A DNA stretch of 64,000 nt from Lewinellaceae bacterium (GCA_020636435.1 JACJXX010000001.1:2497001-2561000); one strand, 5' to 3'; numbered from the stretch's first letter, positions 45,452 to 54,129 are shown. The notes: generated by a model not told the origin, from the sequence alone. Numbers and translations are program-made.

Positions 45452-45952
45452 ATGAAAAACACTGCCATTATCTTGTTTCTTCCCATCCTTCTGGTTTTTT
45501 CCTGCAGAAAAGAATCCGCCCCGCCTGAGGAAACTGAAACCGTTAACATAGAGGAGGAATTGGAAAAAATTTCCGGAACCTATCCGGGGTCGACAACTCA
45601 CGTAAAATTCTGGTATGAAGAAGTCACGGACAGCCTTGGGATCTATTCCCATTACGAAGAAAGGTTAGACACGACAACCTACCCGGACACGATCATCGTC
45701 GAGGCCAACCCTGTTGATTCCACATTAATAATAGAGGGGGCCGGTTTTTACGGATTCCCCTTCAAATGGAGGGAAGATAATCATTACAGCGGCGTATTCG
45801 GCGTGTCGGGTTACCTCCACGAAGAGGCTGACATTGTTTTCAATACCGAAGAACGCCTCATTCAGACATACTTTTTTCAAAGGAGAACAGGTTCTCTATA
45901 TGCCCCTACCTTCTCGAATGAATACTTTTTTCAGGGCGTGAAAGATGAATAA
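45452..45952 (+). CDS. small lipoprotein
   Basis: 166 residues. A lipoprotein signal (KNTAIILFLPILLVFSC with lipobox-type VFSC) precedes RKESAPPEETETVNIEEELEKISGTYPGST. The rest is beta-rich (IIVEANPVDSTLIIEGAGFYGFPFKW, DHYSGVFGVSG-like). No known domain. It is followed by a gene-free region with direct repeats. Confidence 0.7.
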   Translation: MKNTAIILFLPILLVFSCRKESAPPEETETVNIEEELEKISGTYPGSTTHVKFWYEEVTDSLGIYSHYEERLDTTTYPDTIIVEANPVDSTLIIEGAGFYGFPFKWREDNHYSGVFGVSGYLHEEADIVFNTEERLIQTYFFQRRTGSLYAPTFSNEYFFQGVKDE

Positions 45953-46051
45953 AACCCAGGCAGCCTTATTAGTTCATACTCCCCTTTATTAACCTCCAAA
46001 GGGATTTCCCGGCATTGGAACCCACCGCCGCACCCTCCGGCAATAGCTTTC

Positions 46052-46109
46052 AGAAAGTGGCCTGACGACTTGCCCGGGGGCGCCAAAAGGCAGTCGTCTG
46101 GCCACTATT
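46052..46109. repeat. 58-bp hairpin direct repeat, copy 1
   Basis: AGAAAGTGGCCTGACGACTT to CAGTCGTCTGGCCACTATT, identical to 46150-46207 and oriented the same way. Inner inverted arms GTGGCCTGACGACT and AGTCGTCTGGCCAC make each copy a hairpin. Confidence 0.85.
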
Positions 46110-46149
46110 CAGGTTTGCAATTCAAAAAATGAATATTCTCCTGATTGTA

Positions 46150-46207
46150 AGAAAGTGGCCTGACGACTTGCCCGGGGGCGCCAAAAGGCAGTCGTCTGGC
46201 CACTATT
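46150..46207. repeat. 58-bp hairpin direct repeat, copy 2
   Basis: Second copy, ending at the stop codon of the aldo/keto reductase and 40 bases from copy 1. It may act as that gene's transcription end. The shorter GGCAGTCGTCTGACGACTTTC near 50803 is related. Confidence 0.8.
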
Positions 46208-47250
46208 TACTTCACGCCTAAATTCTCCTGCTGCGCTTTCCTGTCCCTTCCCTGCCGGTCGAGCATCCAGCCAGGGTACTCTTCCGGCAGCCGGCTCACG
46301 GCATCGAGCTTTTGCAACTCCTCTGCGGTAAATTTCACCTCTACCGACTTCAGGTTGTCTTCCAACTGCTCCATCTTCTTGGCGCCGATGATGACGGTGG
46401 TCACGGCGTCCTGGTGCAGCAGCCAGGCCAGCGCCAGGCGGGCGACGGACACGCCTTTGGCCTCGGCCATGGGGTGCAGCACGTCCAGGATATCGAAAGC
46501 GCGTTCTTTGTTAATCGGGGGAAAATCGAACGCCACCCGGCGGGCGCCTTCCGGGCCGGTGCCGTCCCGCCTGAACTTGCCGCTGAGCAGGCCGCCGGCC
46601 AGGGGGCTCCAAACCATCAGCCCGACTTTTTGATCCTTCAACAAGGGGATGACCTCCCGTTCCAGGTCGCGCCCGGCGATGGTGTAGTAGGCCTGCAGGG
46701 AGACGAACTTCGAAAGGTCTTTGTGCTCCGAATACGCCAGTGCCTTCATGATGTGCCAGGCCGCCAGGTTGCTGCAGCCGATGTACCGCACCTTTCCGGC
46801 CCGCACCACGTCGTCGAGGGCGCGCAAGGTTTCCTCCATCGGCGTGAAGGGGTCGAAACCGTGGATTTGGTAGAGGTCGATGTAGTCGGTATTCAGCCGT
46901 TGGAGGCTTTCGTCGACCTGCTGCAGGATGTGGGCGCGGGTGAGGCCCGTTTCGTTGGGGCCCTTGCCCATTTGCCCGCGCACTTTGGTGGCCAGCACCA
47001 GCTGTTTGCGGTCGAGCCCCAGGTTGCGGATGGCCTTGCCGGTCATCTCTTCGGACAGGCCTTCGGAATACACGTTGGCGGTGTCGATGAAATTGATGCC
47101 GCCGTCTACAGAGCGCTTGACGAGCTCGTCCACCGGCTTTTGGTCCAGTTCGCCGATGGCGGTCCAGAAGCCTCTGCCGCCGAAGGTCATGGTGCCGAGG
47201 CACAGTTCGGAGACGAGCAGGCCGGTGTTGCCGAGGATGTTGTACTTCAT
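46207..47250 (-). CDS. aldo/keto reductase
   Basis: 347 residues from the ATG at 47250 (upstream frame residues are not conserved). TIM-barrel aldo/keto-reductase motifs: NTGLLVSELCLGTMTFGG, GINFIDTANVYSEGLSEEMTGKAI (catalytic Asp and Tyr), LATKVRGQMG (Lys), LDRLNTDYIDLYQIHGFDPFTPMEETLRALDDVVRAGKVRYIGCSN (His), and the NADP-binding end near TVIIGAKKMEQLEDNLKSVEV. Cytoplasmic NADPH-dependent reductase. Substrate unknown. Close to the YajO/Tas-like subgroup. Confidence 0.92.
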   Translation of the reverse strand: MKYNILGNTGLLVSELCLGTMTFGGRGFWTAIGELDQKPVDELVKRSVDGGINFIDTANVYSEGLSEEMTGKAIRNLGLDRKQLVLATKVRGQMGKGPNETGLTRAHILQQVDESLQRLNTDYIDLYQIHGFDPFTPMEETLRALDDVVRAGKVRYIGCSNLAAWHIMKALAYSEHKDLSKFVSLQAYYTIAGRDLEREVIPLLKDQKVGLMVWSPLAGGLLSGKFRRDGTGPEGARRVAFDFPPINKERAFDILDVLHPMAEAKGVSVARLALAWLLHQDAVTTVIIGAKKMEQLEDNLKSVEVKFTAEELQKLDAVSRLPEEYPGWMLDRQGRDRKAQQENLGVK

Positions 47251-47529
47251 GGTGTGTGTGTTTTTTTTGTTGTTTGTTTGGCTTAGGCCAGGGTTTGAAA
47301 GGTTGAGTCGTTTGGAAAACAAGGTTAAGAGCAGGGTTGTTTGAGGGGGATCGTTTTTAAAAAACGAGAAAAAGCTGTATTTATACCTGGCCAGCCGAAA
47401 CAGGGGGCCTTTTCCTCTGGCTGTTCATTTGGAAAAAGCGATCGGCAACACTTCCTTACAGACGCGATGCGGCGCAACGAGCAGCGGCGCCAGGTGTGCG
47501 TCAGGGTAGAATCCATAACATTAAAAATG

Positions 47530-47566
47530 CGAAAGCCTCGCGAAATTTGAATTCGCGAGGCTTTCG
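47530..47566. terminator. perfect 15-bp hairpin with flanking A/T tract
   Basis: Arms CGAAAGCCTCGCGAA and TTCGCGAGGCTTTCG, 7-nt loop. On the minus strand the hairpin is followed by CATTTTTAATGTTATGG, giving a terminator-like T-run. The same structure and following bases occur at 53685-53705 before the ATG of the PD-(D/E)XK protein. 47251-47647 otherwise holds nothing definite. Confidence 0.6.
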
Positions 47567-47647
47567 TAAATCGGGTATGCGATGAGGAGAGTGCCTCATC
47601 GTTCTCTTTTTACGGGCCACTTACAAGTGGCTCGTCCGGTAAAATAC

Positions 47648-48524
47648 CTACCGCATCAAACTTACCTTTTGAGTAAGGGTTCCTTCCTCCGTCCGCAGGC
47701 GGAGCAGGTAAATGCCAGAGCTCAGTTGCTGGCCGGCATCATTGGCGCCGTCCCAGCTGTAGTCCTGCTGCCCGGCGTCCAGGTATCCGGAATGCAGGGC
47801 GGCCACCCGCTGGCCGTTGAGGTTGAACACCTCCAGCGCAGCCGGGCCGGCATCGGGCAGGTAAAAGCGGATGGACAACTGCCCGCGGAAGGGGTTGGGG
47901 CTGGCTTCCAGTTGATAGTAGGCTGCGGTTGCCAGGCCCGGGCCGGAGGGCGGGGCGGGGCGGGGCATGCAGCATACTACGTTGCTGCCGCCGTTAAGGG
48001 CAGCTTTCAGGGCGTTTACCTGGGCAATGATGTAATCGGCGTTGGCAACCGGGATGCCGCTTCCGCGCTGGTACTGTACATAGCTGATGACGTTGTTCAG
48101 GTAACCGACAATTATGCTGGCGGGGTATCCGTTGCAAAATTTGGCAACCGCCAGATCCAGCCTTTGATTAATGGCTCTTTTATAAGCAGAGCTGATGCTC
48201 AACCCATCGACGTAGGCCGTCAGGGCATTGACCACTCCGTTGATGCAAACATCCGGGTCGCAGGCGTCGCCGATGCCGTCGTTGTCGAAGTCTTCCTGGT
48301 TGGGGTTGGCCGTAAATGGACAGTTGTCGTCCCCATCCAGGATCGTATCATTATCATCGTCGTTGTCACACCGAGGCACCCGCGGGAATGGTTGCAGGAG
48401 GAACGCCGTTGGCGTCCCAGGTGCTTGTGCTCGTCCAGCTTCCCGAAGCTACCGTGGTGTAAGTCTGGGCACCCACCAGGTTGGTGAGCAGAAAGAGCAA
48501 GGTGAATAAAAAAAGATTTTTCAT
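47648..48524 (-). pseudogene. T9SS-exported protein, N- and C-terminal parts joined by a frame break
   Basis: The first frame (from the ATG at 48524) gives a signal peptide (KNLFLFTLLFLLTNLVGAQ) and the start of a surface domain (TTVASGSWTSTSTWDANGVPPATIPAGASV), then a stop at 48366-48368. In another frame from about 48379, CDNDDDNDTILDGDDNCPFTANPNQEDFDNDGIGDACDPD is a thrombospondin-type-3 calcium repeat, and the end (YYQLEASPNPFRGQLSIRFYLPDAG through LTQKVSLMR) is a type IX sorting domain. The junction looks like a deletion that fused the 5' end to a distant 3' end. A sequence error is less likely, because intervening repeats are missing. Confidence 0.75.
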
Positions 48525-48972
48525 TTGAAAAGATTTAAATATTAAAGAAAAAAAATCCAAGTCTCGATAATCGTTATTTCCGGGCATAGCATATCATGTC
48601 CAGGCTTCGCCCGAAACCTGGTTGCTTATCCTGACCGTAGAAAGCCCTATACTGATGGTTGTTGCTATTCTCCGGGGAGAACAGGCATAAAAAAGATGTT
48701 GCGGATCAAAGCAGCATGCCAGGATAACCGGGCAGGGTTATGCGCCTTTTCCACTTTTCCAATGGGGGGAGTATTTTTAAGAGGGAGTACTTGTGTGGTA
48801 GATTTAACGCTCAGAGCCGATAGTGCCGAGTAGATAGCCTGTAGCCAGACTATGTACTCGGATCAAAGATAAACAAAGGAAATGGGTTTTCCCGCCAATC
48901 GGGCAATATTTATTTGATTGGCGTCTCCATAAACGCCATCGCTACCCAAAGTCGATAATTTGGAGTATTGTT
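48525..48972. other. gene-free region
   Basis: 450 bases. A short CCAGGCTTCG/CGAAACCTGG hairpin near 48600 is the only structure noticed. Confidence 0.35.
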
Positions 48973-50529
48973 TTACCCCTCCACCAATAATGAAGTATAA
49001 GGAACCGCCTCCCATTCCGCTACGGCTTTCTCCGCAGAACTAAAGCTTACGCCTAAAGCAATGACTTCTTTCCCCTGGTTGAGAAATGGGCTCCCATATC
49101 GTTTTTCCCGAATTTGTTTCAGAGCTGATTCGGCCGATGCGTCCAATTTAAATTCCATCACGTAGATACGCCTTTGGGTATGGACGACCGTATCCACTCT
49201 GCCTTTGGCTGTGCTCACTTCAGATTGAACCAGCAGGCCAATAGCGGAAAAACTCAAATGCAGGACCGCGTGAAAGAAGGCTTCCTGTTTTTGCTGAAAG
49301 ATCTGATAGGGAATAGTGGAAAAAAGGATATCGATCAATTCGATCAGGCGTTCCATTTCGCCCTTTTCCAGTGCAGCTTTAATGTTGATCAACAGCGGCA
49401 GGCTATCTGTTTTGGATGTTTCCCGAAAGGCCGCCAATAAATGCTGCTGCATGGTATCCCTCACCTCCCGGTTGGGATAATCCAGAGTATACAGCCCCGT
49501 TGCCGGATCATACGCCCGGATGGTGAGATAGCCAGTTTGAAAAAGCAGCGCCAACCAGTTGAGGTCTTCCACGCTAAAGCTTTCGAACATGACCTGCCCC
49601 GCCACCAAATCATTGAAATTATAACGAAACTCTGCTCGTAGTTTTTTGATCAAAAAAGTAGGGGTGCCCGTCTCCCACCAATAGTTGGCAAAGCGTTTGG
49701 AGGCAAAAAGGTTAAGGATGGAAAACGGATTGTACAACCGCGCTTCTGCCCCCCAACTGTAGCCATTGTACCAAAGCCGGATTTCTTCCTTCAGGGCATC
49801 GGTTGATTTGCCGCTTTTTTGAGCAAGCTGCTCAATATCCGATTCAAAATAGGCTTCCAATTCTGCCTGGGTATAGCCTGCAATCGCCTCAAACTGTTCC
49901 ACTAAGGTGATATCCCGAAGATGGTTCAAATCTGAAAAAAGAGACACTTTGCTGAACTTGGATACTCCGGTAATCAGAAAGAACCGCAAAAATGGGTCTG
50001 CGTCTTTGATTACAGAAAAGAAGTTTTTCAGGATGTCCCGGTTCTCTTCCACTTTCCCGGGATCATCAATATAGTCCACCAGCGGCTTGTCGTATTCGTC
50101 AATAAGCAGTACTACTTTTTGCTCCCCTTTTCCCAACCACTGAAGGAGTTCCTGAAACCGGGGGCCAATACCCTGCTGCGAAAGCGTGAAACCAGCCTCT
50201 CTGGCTTTATTATTGAGCGCCTGGTGTAGGCCGGCTTCCAGGCCAATGTCTTTATACCCCAAGGTGCTAAAAGAAAAGTGCAATACCGGATGTGGCCGCC
50301 AATCCTGCCGGCCCTCAATCCATAAGCCATCAAATAAGGCCCGCTCTCCCTGGAATAGGTACTTGAGTGTAGAGACGAGTAAAGATTTCCCGAATCGCCG
50401 GGGGCGGGAGAGAAAATAATATTTACCGGCTTCGATTAACTCAAAAATCTGTCTGGTCTTATCAATATATATATACCCCCCACTGATGAGCTCCCGAAAA
50501 TCCTGTATGCCGATAGGGTACTTTTTCAT
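48973..50529 (-). CDS. AAA-ATPase-like/PD-(D/E)XK protein (DUF1703 family), copy 1
   Basis: 518 residues. The ATPase part has IQDFRELISGGYIYIDKTRQIFELI, then the P-loop-like RPRRFGKSLLVSTLKYLF and the Walker B KVVLLIDEYDKPL. The SKFSKVSLFSDLNHLRDITL region follows. The C-terminal PD-(D/E)XK segment is GRVDTVVHTQRRIYVMEFKLDASAESALKQIREKRY. Family function is unproven. Such genes often multiply in Bacteroidota genomes. It is intact. Its near-twin is at 51286. The two share the C-terminal two thirds almost exactly and differ in blocks near residues 13-40 and 95-140. Confidence 0.9.
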   Translation of the reverse strand: MKKYPIGIQDFRELISGGYIYIDKTRQIFELIEAGKYYFLSRPRRFGKSLLVSTLKYLFQGERALFDGLWIEGRQDWRPHPVLHFSFSTLGYKDIGLEAGLHQALNNKAREAGFTLSQQGIGPRFQELLQWLGKGEQKVVLLIDEYDKPLVDYIDDPGKVEENRDILKNFFSVIKDADPFLRFFLITGVSKFSKVSLFSDLNHLRDITLVEQFEAIAGYTQAELEAYFESDIEQLAQKSGKSTDALKEEIRLWYNGYSWGAEARLYNPFSILNLFASKRFANYWWETGTPTFLIKKLRAEFRYNFNDLVAGQVMFESFSVEDLNWLALLFQTGYLTIRAYDPATGLYTLDYPNREVRDTMQQHLLAAFRETSKTDSLPLLINIKAALEKGEMERLIELIDILFSTIPYQIFQQKQEAFFHAVLHLSFSAIGLLVQSEVSTAKGRVDTVVHTQRRIYVMEFKLDASAESALKQIREKRYGSPFLNQGKEVIALGVSFSSAEKAVAEWEAVPYTSLLVEG

Positions 50530-50773
50530 GCCTATAAAGATAGCAAAAAAGGCGGGCTGTAAACAGGGAGTGGCAGGATTTATGGAAGTTTAGCCCCCTT
50601 GCTTAGCCATGAGGCATGGAAAGTTGTATGGAACAGGAAACACCGGGAAGCCTTCTGGGGGTGTATGTATGAATGCCTACAACATCTTTCTGTTGATATG
50701 CATGAAAAAGCCCTGCATTTTGCAATTTGACGTGATCCTACATACGGAATCAGGAAAAGATTGGCAAATCATT

Positions 50774-50869
50774 TGAGTGCGTGACATATTCGCGGGTTTT
50801 AAGGCAGTCGTCTGACGACTTTCGACTTCGATTGCCCTGCCGCAACCCCGCTTTTTTGTCACGCACTCA
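50774..50869. mobile_element. 96-bp MITE-like element
   Basis: Terminal inverted repeats TGAGTGCGTGACA and TGTCACGCACTCA, with AATCATT duplicated on both sides (50767-50773 and 50870-50876). The interior has a CAGTCGTCTGACGACTTTCG palindrome. Removing the element and one AATCATT rejoins a frame reading ANHLITIPEIADKL. Confidence 0.85.
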
Positions 50870-50879
50870 AATCATTTGA

Positions 50880-51000
50880 TCACGATTCCTGAGATTGCCG
50901 ATAAGCTGGAACTTAACCCCCGCGCTGTTGAGAAGCAAATCTCTAAGTTGAAACAGGAGAATAGAGTTAAGCGAATCAGGCCTGCTAAGATTGGGGGGAG
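50880..51000 (+). pseudogene. winged-helix remnant 1
   Basis: LITIPEIADKLELNPRAVEKQISKLKQENRVKRIRPAKIGG matches the C-terminal helix-turn-helix of AlbA/RecG-like ATP-binding regulators. The rest of that gene is absent. It is interrupted just upstream by the 96-bp element. The frame running on to 51229 is not protein-like. Confidence 0.75.
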
Positions 51001-51048
51001 GCGACACCCTTTTTCAAGGCGGTGCCTTACGGGAGGGCGTCGCCTCAG
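51000..51048. repeat. short hairpin between the winged-helix remnant and the tRNA end
   Basis: GAGGCGACACCC and GGGCGTCGCCTC arms, one mismatch. No further role is evident. Confidence 0.4.
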
Positions 51049-51111
51049 GCACAAAAAAAGGCAAAAGCGCTTTGCACCTTTGCCTTTAAAAATTTGTAGC
51101 GGAGGCAGGAC
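51048..51111 (-). repeat. duplicated 3' end of the initiator tRNA with its terminator
   Basis: On the minus strand: CCTGCCTCCGCTACAAA, then AAAGGCAAAGGTGCAAAGCG and TTGCCTTTTTTTGTGCC. It matches the end and terminator of the intact gene at 53923-53987 almost base for base, in the same orientation, but has no other part of the tRNA. Confidence 0.85.
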
Positions 51112-51285
51112 CTACTACTACCGCTCCAACTTTATCAACCACCTATCCCACTGGACTTTATATATGGCTGATAAATTCTATAACTTACTCTTTTGGCTGC
51201 TTTTTACCCGTCTACTGACACACTTCTGACACAGTGTCACTGGGTTATGTAATGAGCATGAAAGTCCATAATTTGGGGTATCGTC

Positions 51286-52842
51286 TTACCCCTCCACCAA
51301 TAATGAAGTATAAGGAACCGCCTCCCATTCCTCCACTGCTTTCTCCGCAGAGCTAAAGCTTACGCCTAAAGCAATGACTTCTTTCCCCTGGTTGAGAAAT
51401 GGGCTCCCGTAGCGTTTTTCCCGAATTTGTTTCAGGGCTGATTCGGACGATGCGTCCAATTTAAATTCCATCACGTAGATACGCCTCTGGGTATGGACGA
51501 CCGTATCCACTCTGCCTTTGGCGGTGCTTACTTCAGATTGAACCAGCAGGCCGATAGCGGAAAAACTCAAATGCAGGACCGCGTGAAAGAAGGCTTCCTG
51601 TTTTTGCTGAAAGATCTGATAGGGAATAGTGGAAAAAAGGATATCGATCAATTCGATCAGGCGTTCCATTTCGCCCTTTTCCAGTGCAGCTTTAATGTTG
51701 ATCAGCAGAGGCAGGCTATCTGTTTTGGTTGTTTCCCGAAAGGCCGCCAATAAGTGCTGCTGCATGGTATCCCTCACCTCCCGGTTGGGATAATCCAGAG
51801 TATACAGCCCCGTTGCCGGATCATACGCCCGGATGGTGAGATAGCCAGTTTGAAACAACAGCGCCAACCAGTTGAGGTCTTCTATACTAAAGCTTTCGAA
51901 CATGACTTGCCCCGCTACCAAATCATTGAAATTATAACGAAACTCTTCTCGTAGTTTTTTGATCAAAAAAGTAGGGGTGCCCGTCTCCCACCAATAGTTG
52001 GCAAAGCGTTTGGAGGCAAAAAGGTTAAGGATGGAAAACGGATTGTACAACCGCGCTTCTGCCCCCCAACTGTAGCCATTGTACCAAAGCCGGATTTCTT
52101 CCTTCAGGGCATCGGTTGATTTGCCGCTCTTTTGTGCAAGGCTTTTAATATCCGATTCAAAAGAGGCTTCCAATTCTGCCTGGGTATAGCCTGCAATCGC
52201 CTCAAACTGTTCTACTAAGGTGATATCCCGAAGATGGTTCAAATCTGAAAAAAGAGACACTTTGCTAAACTTGGATACTCCGGTAATCAAAAAGAATCGC
52301 AAAAAGGGGTCTGCGTCTTTGATCACGGAAAAGAAATTTTTCAGAATATCCCGATTCTCTTCCGCCTTTTCAGGGTCATCAATATAGTCCACCAACGGCT
52401 TATCGTATTCATCGATGAGAAGGACGACATTTCCTTCTTTTTCACAGAGTTTTTCCAGTAGTTCCGCAAATTTCTGATCGTACGTTTTCCGTTCTAACTC
52501 AATTTCATGGGAGGTAGCAAGATGCTCCACTTTGGCATCCAAAGCGGCGGAAAGCCCCATCGTTTTATATCCAATGCTACTGAAAGAAAAGTGCAATACC
52601 GGATGTGGCCGCCAATCCTGCCGGCCCTCAATCCATAAGCCATCAAATAACTCCCGCTCTCCCTGGAACAGATACTTAAGTGTAGAGACGAGTAACGATT
52701 TCCCGAATCGCCGGGGACGGGAGAGGAAATAGTACTGCCCCGATTCAATCAAATCAAAAATCAATTCCGTTTTATCTACATAAAGATAGCGTTCTTCTCT
52801 AAGCTTCCGAAAATCCTGTATGCCGATAGGATACTTTTTCAT
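51286..52842 (-). CDS. AAA-ATPase-like/PD-(D/E)XK protein (DUF1703 family), copy 2
   Basis: 518 residues, the tandem twin of 48973-50529. It has the same SRPRRFGKSLLVSTL P-loop, VVLLIDEYDKPLVDYIDDP Walker B and EFKLDASSESALKQIREKRYGSPF end. Differences are concentrated in residues 13-45 (KLREERYLYVDKTELIFDLIESGQ) and 96-145 (SIGYKTMGLSAALDAKVEHL), while long blocks are almost unchanged. That patchwork suggests gene conversion. The downstream flank (TTACCCCTCCACCAATAATG) is also shared with copy 1. Confidence 0.9.
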   Translation of the reverse strand: MKKYPIGIQDFRKLREERYLYVDKTELIFDLIESGQYYFLSRPRRFGKSLLVSTLKYLFQGERELFDGLWIEGRQDWRPHPVLHFSFSSIGYKTMGLSAALDAKVEHLATSHEIELERKTYDQKFAELLEKLCEKEGNVVLLIDEYDKPLVDYIDDPEKAEENRDILKNFFSVIKDADPFLRFFLITGVSKFSKVSLFSDLNHLRDITLVEQFEAIAGYTQAELEASFESDIKSLAQKSGKSTDALKEEIRLWYNGYSWGAEARLYNPFSILNLFASKRFANYWWETGTPTFLIKKLREEFRYNFNDLVAGQVMFESFSIEDLNWLALLFQTGYLTIRAYDPATGLYTLDYPNREVRDTMQQHLLAAFRETTKTDSLPLLINIKAALEKGEMERLIELIDILFSTIPYQIFQQKQEAFFHAVLHLSFSAIGLLVQSEVSTAKGRVDTVVHTQRRIYVMEFKLDASSESALKQIREKRYGSPFLNQGKEVIALGVSFSSAEKAVEEWEAVPYTSLLVEG

Positions 52843-52982
52843 ACAGATAAAGATAGCAAAAAAGGCGGGCTGTAATGGTAAAAAATCTTCTCGATGTAGC
52901 CTTTATATTGGTTTACGGTATCCATATAGAGCAAAATAAACTTTTTGGTTCTGACCTCCAACTGGAGTTTGTAGTTATTTCC

Positions 52983-53165
52983 AAAAAAAGGTTCGGGGAA
53001 AAGTTCGGGAGAAAGTTCGGGGAAAAGTTCGGTGAAAATTATTGAGTTGATAAAGACAAATAATTTGATTACGATTCCTGAGATTGCCGATGTCCTGGGG
53101 GTTACCCCCGTGCTGTTTGAAATTAGCTTTCAATGTTGAAGAAGGAGCATAAAGTTAAGCGAATT
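52983..53165 (+). pseudogene. winged-helix remnant 2
   Basis: Frame KGSGKSSGESSGKSSVKIIE, then LIKTNNLITIPEIADVLGVTP, then a stop. Similar wording continues in another frame (KKEHKVKRISGE-like). It is the same protein end as remnant 1, with a Gly-Ser-Lys linker retained, and it decayed separately. Confidence 0.7.
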
Positions 53166-53206
53166 AGTGGCGAAATAAGCCCGATTGTCAAACTTCCCAC
53201 AAGGCT

Positions 53207-53665
53207 CTAATCACCCTCAAGCTCATTTCCAACATCGGCAGCCACCCCTCTCACCAATTCCCAAGCCTCCCGATACTGAAAAGATCTCGGCTTTCGCTGC
53301 CGTTTCTCCTCCTCCACCAGATGAATCTCAGAACCATAAGAAATGAAAACCTCCGCCGGCATGATGTAAAAAATATCTTTTTCTTCGATATACAGAAAGG
53401 CAAAATCAAAATCCGTTGGGCCGTAATTTTCCCGCTTCATAACCCGGCGGTTGGTTTTTGTACGACGGTTGTCAACAACGTAATTACCTTTCTTGACATC
53501 CCACCAGGCACTTTTAACCTGCACTTTGATTAACGCCCCGTCGACATCCAGCACAAGATCATAAGGCAAACGGTCGCCAACAGGCGCCAGGACTCCCCAT
53601 TCTCGTTTCAACGCCTTCAGCACAAGCGCCTGCTCCGCAATATCTCCTTTCAATTTCGTATCCAT
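53207..53665 (-). CDS. group-I-intron-type PD-(D/E)XK endonuclease-like protein
   Basis: 152 residues: DTKLKGDIAEQALVLKALKREWGVLAPVGDRLPYDLVLDVDGALIKVQVKSAWWD, carrying the E, D and QVKSA (E/QxK) metal-site pattern, then NYVVDNRRTKTNRRVMKRENY and DFAFLYIEEKDIFYIMPAEVFISY. This is the PDDEXK_5 family named after group I intron-associated endonucleases. It sits 300 bases from the intron-bearing tRNA gene, but not inside the intron. The link is suggestive only. Some relatives act simply as nuclease-fold hypothetical proteins. Confidence 0.8.
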   Translation of the reverse strand: MDTKLKGDIAEQALVLKALKREWGVLAPVGDRLPYDLVLDVDGALIKVQVKSAWWDVKKGNYVVDNRRTKTNRRVMKRENYGPTDFDFAFLYIEEKDIFYIMPAEVFISYGSEIHLVEEEKRQRKPRSFQYREAWELVRGVAADVGNELEGD

Positions 53666-53684
53666 AACATTAAAAATACGAAAG

Positions 53685-53705
53685 CCTCGTGAAATTCACG
53701 AGGCC
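53685..53705. promoter_or_regulatory. leader hairpin before the PD-(D/E)XK gene
   Basis: GCCTCGTGAA and TTCACGAGGC arms, followed on the minus strand by TTTCGTATTTTTAATGTT and the ATG. The wording matches 47507-47566. It could be a terminator of an upstream transcript or an attenuator. Confidence 0.5.
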
Positions 53706-53708
53706 TAT

Positions 53709-53905
53709 GGCAATCGCATGAAATGGGATCGACCTTAAAAAGGTCGTATGTTTATAGGAAACGATGTTTTAAGCCCTCCCGACCTCGCAGAGGTCGTACA
53801 TCTACCCGTTTGTACGACCTCTTTGAGGTCGAAAATTTAATTATACGGGATAATTCTATAGACGTTTGACCCGCTTCGGGGTCAAAACATATTTCATGCA
53901 ATTGC
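53709..53905. mobile_element. MITE-like element family 3, copy 2
   Basis: 197 bp, nearly identical to 18747-18944 but inverted, with the same GACC..GGTC hairpin series and ends. It sits between the PD-(D/E)XK gene and the tRNA terminator. Confidence 0.9.
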
Positions 53906-53925
53906 TTTGCACGAGGCCTTTGGGC

Positions 53926-53962
53926 ACAAAAAAAGGCAATAGTGCTTTGCACCTTTGCCTTT
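53926..53962 (-). terminator. intrinsic terminator of the initiator tRNA gene
   Basis: Just after the tRNA 3' end on the minus strand: AAAGGCAA and TTGCCTTT arms followed by a run of seven T. The stem also holds GGTGC..GCAC pairing. A copy is at 51048-51090. Confidence 0.75.
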
Positions 53963-54035
53963 AAAAAACTTGTAGCGGAGGCAGGACTCGAACCTGCGAC
54001 CTTCGGGTTATGCGTGCCACTACAGCTTTCGCTGC

Positions 54036-54056
54036 TCCCGGCGATAAATGCCGGGA
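54036..54056. repeat. 21-nt palindromic hairpin, intron
   Basis: TCCCGGC and GCCGGGA arms, 7-nt loop. Near the intron 3' end. Confidence 0.85.
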
Positions 54057-54129
54057 TTTGTAACCTGGACTTTCTCTTCACCCTTTCCCTTTCGGGAGGA
54101 GGGTGTCCGCCATTAAGTCTCTACACCTT

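Noticed and set aside
47325..47516. 63-codon minus-strand frame after the leader hairpin
   Set aside because: Starts with ATGGAT like the PD-(D/E)XK gene, but its residues are not protein-like and it has no homologous features.
50876..51229. 117-codon gene
   Set aside because: Only the first 40 codons resemble a winged helix. The rest runs through the hairpin and the duplicated tRNA end.
51048..53987. Proven integrative element between tRNA-end repeats
   Set aside because: The tRNA end duplication is real, but there is no integrase or excision evidence and the ATPase/winged-helix duplication explains the layout as well. Kept as a finding only.
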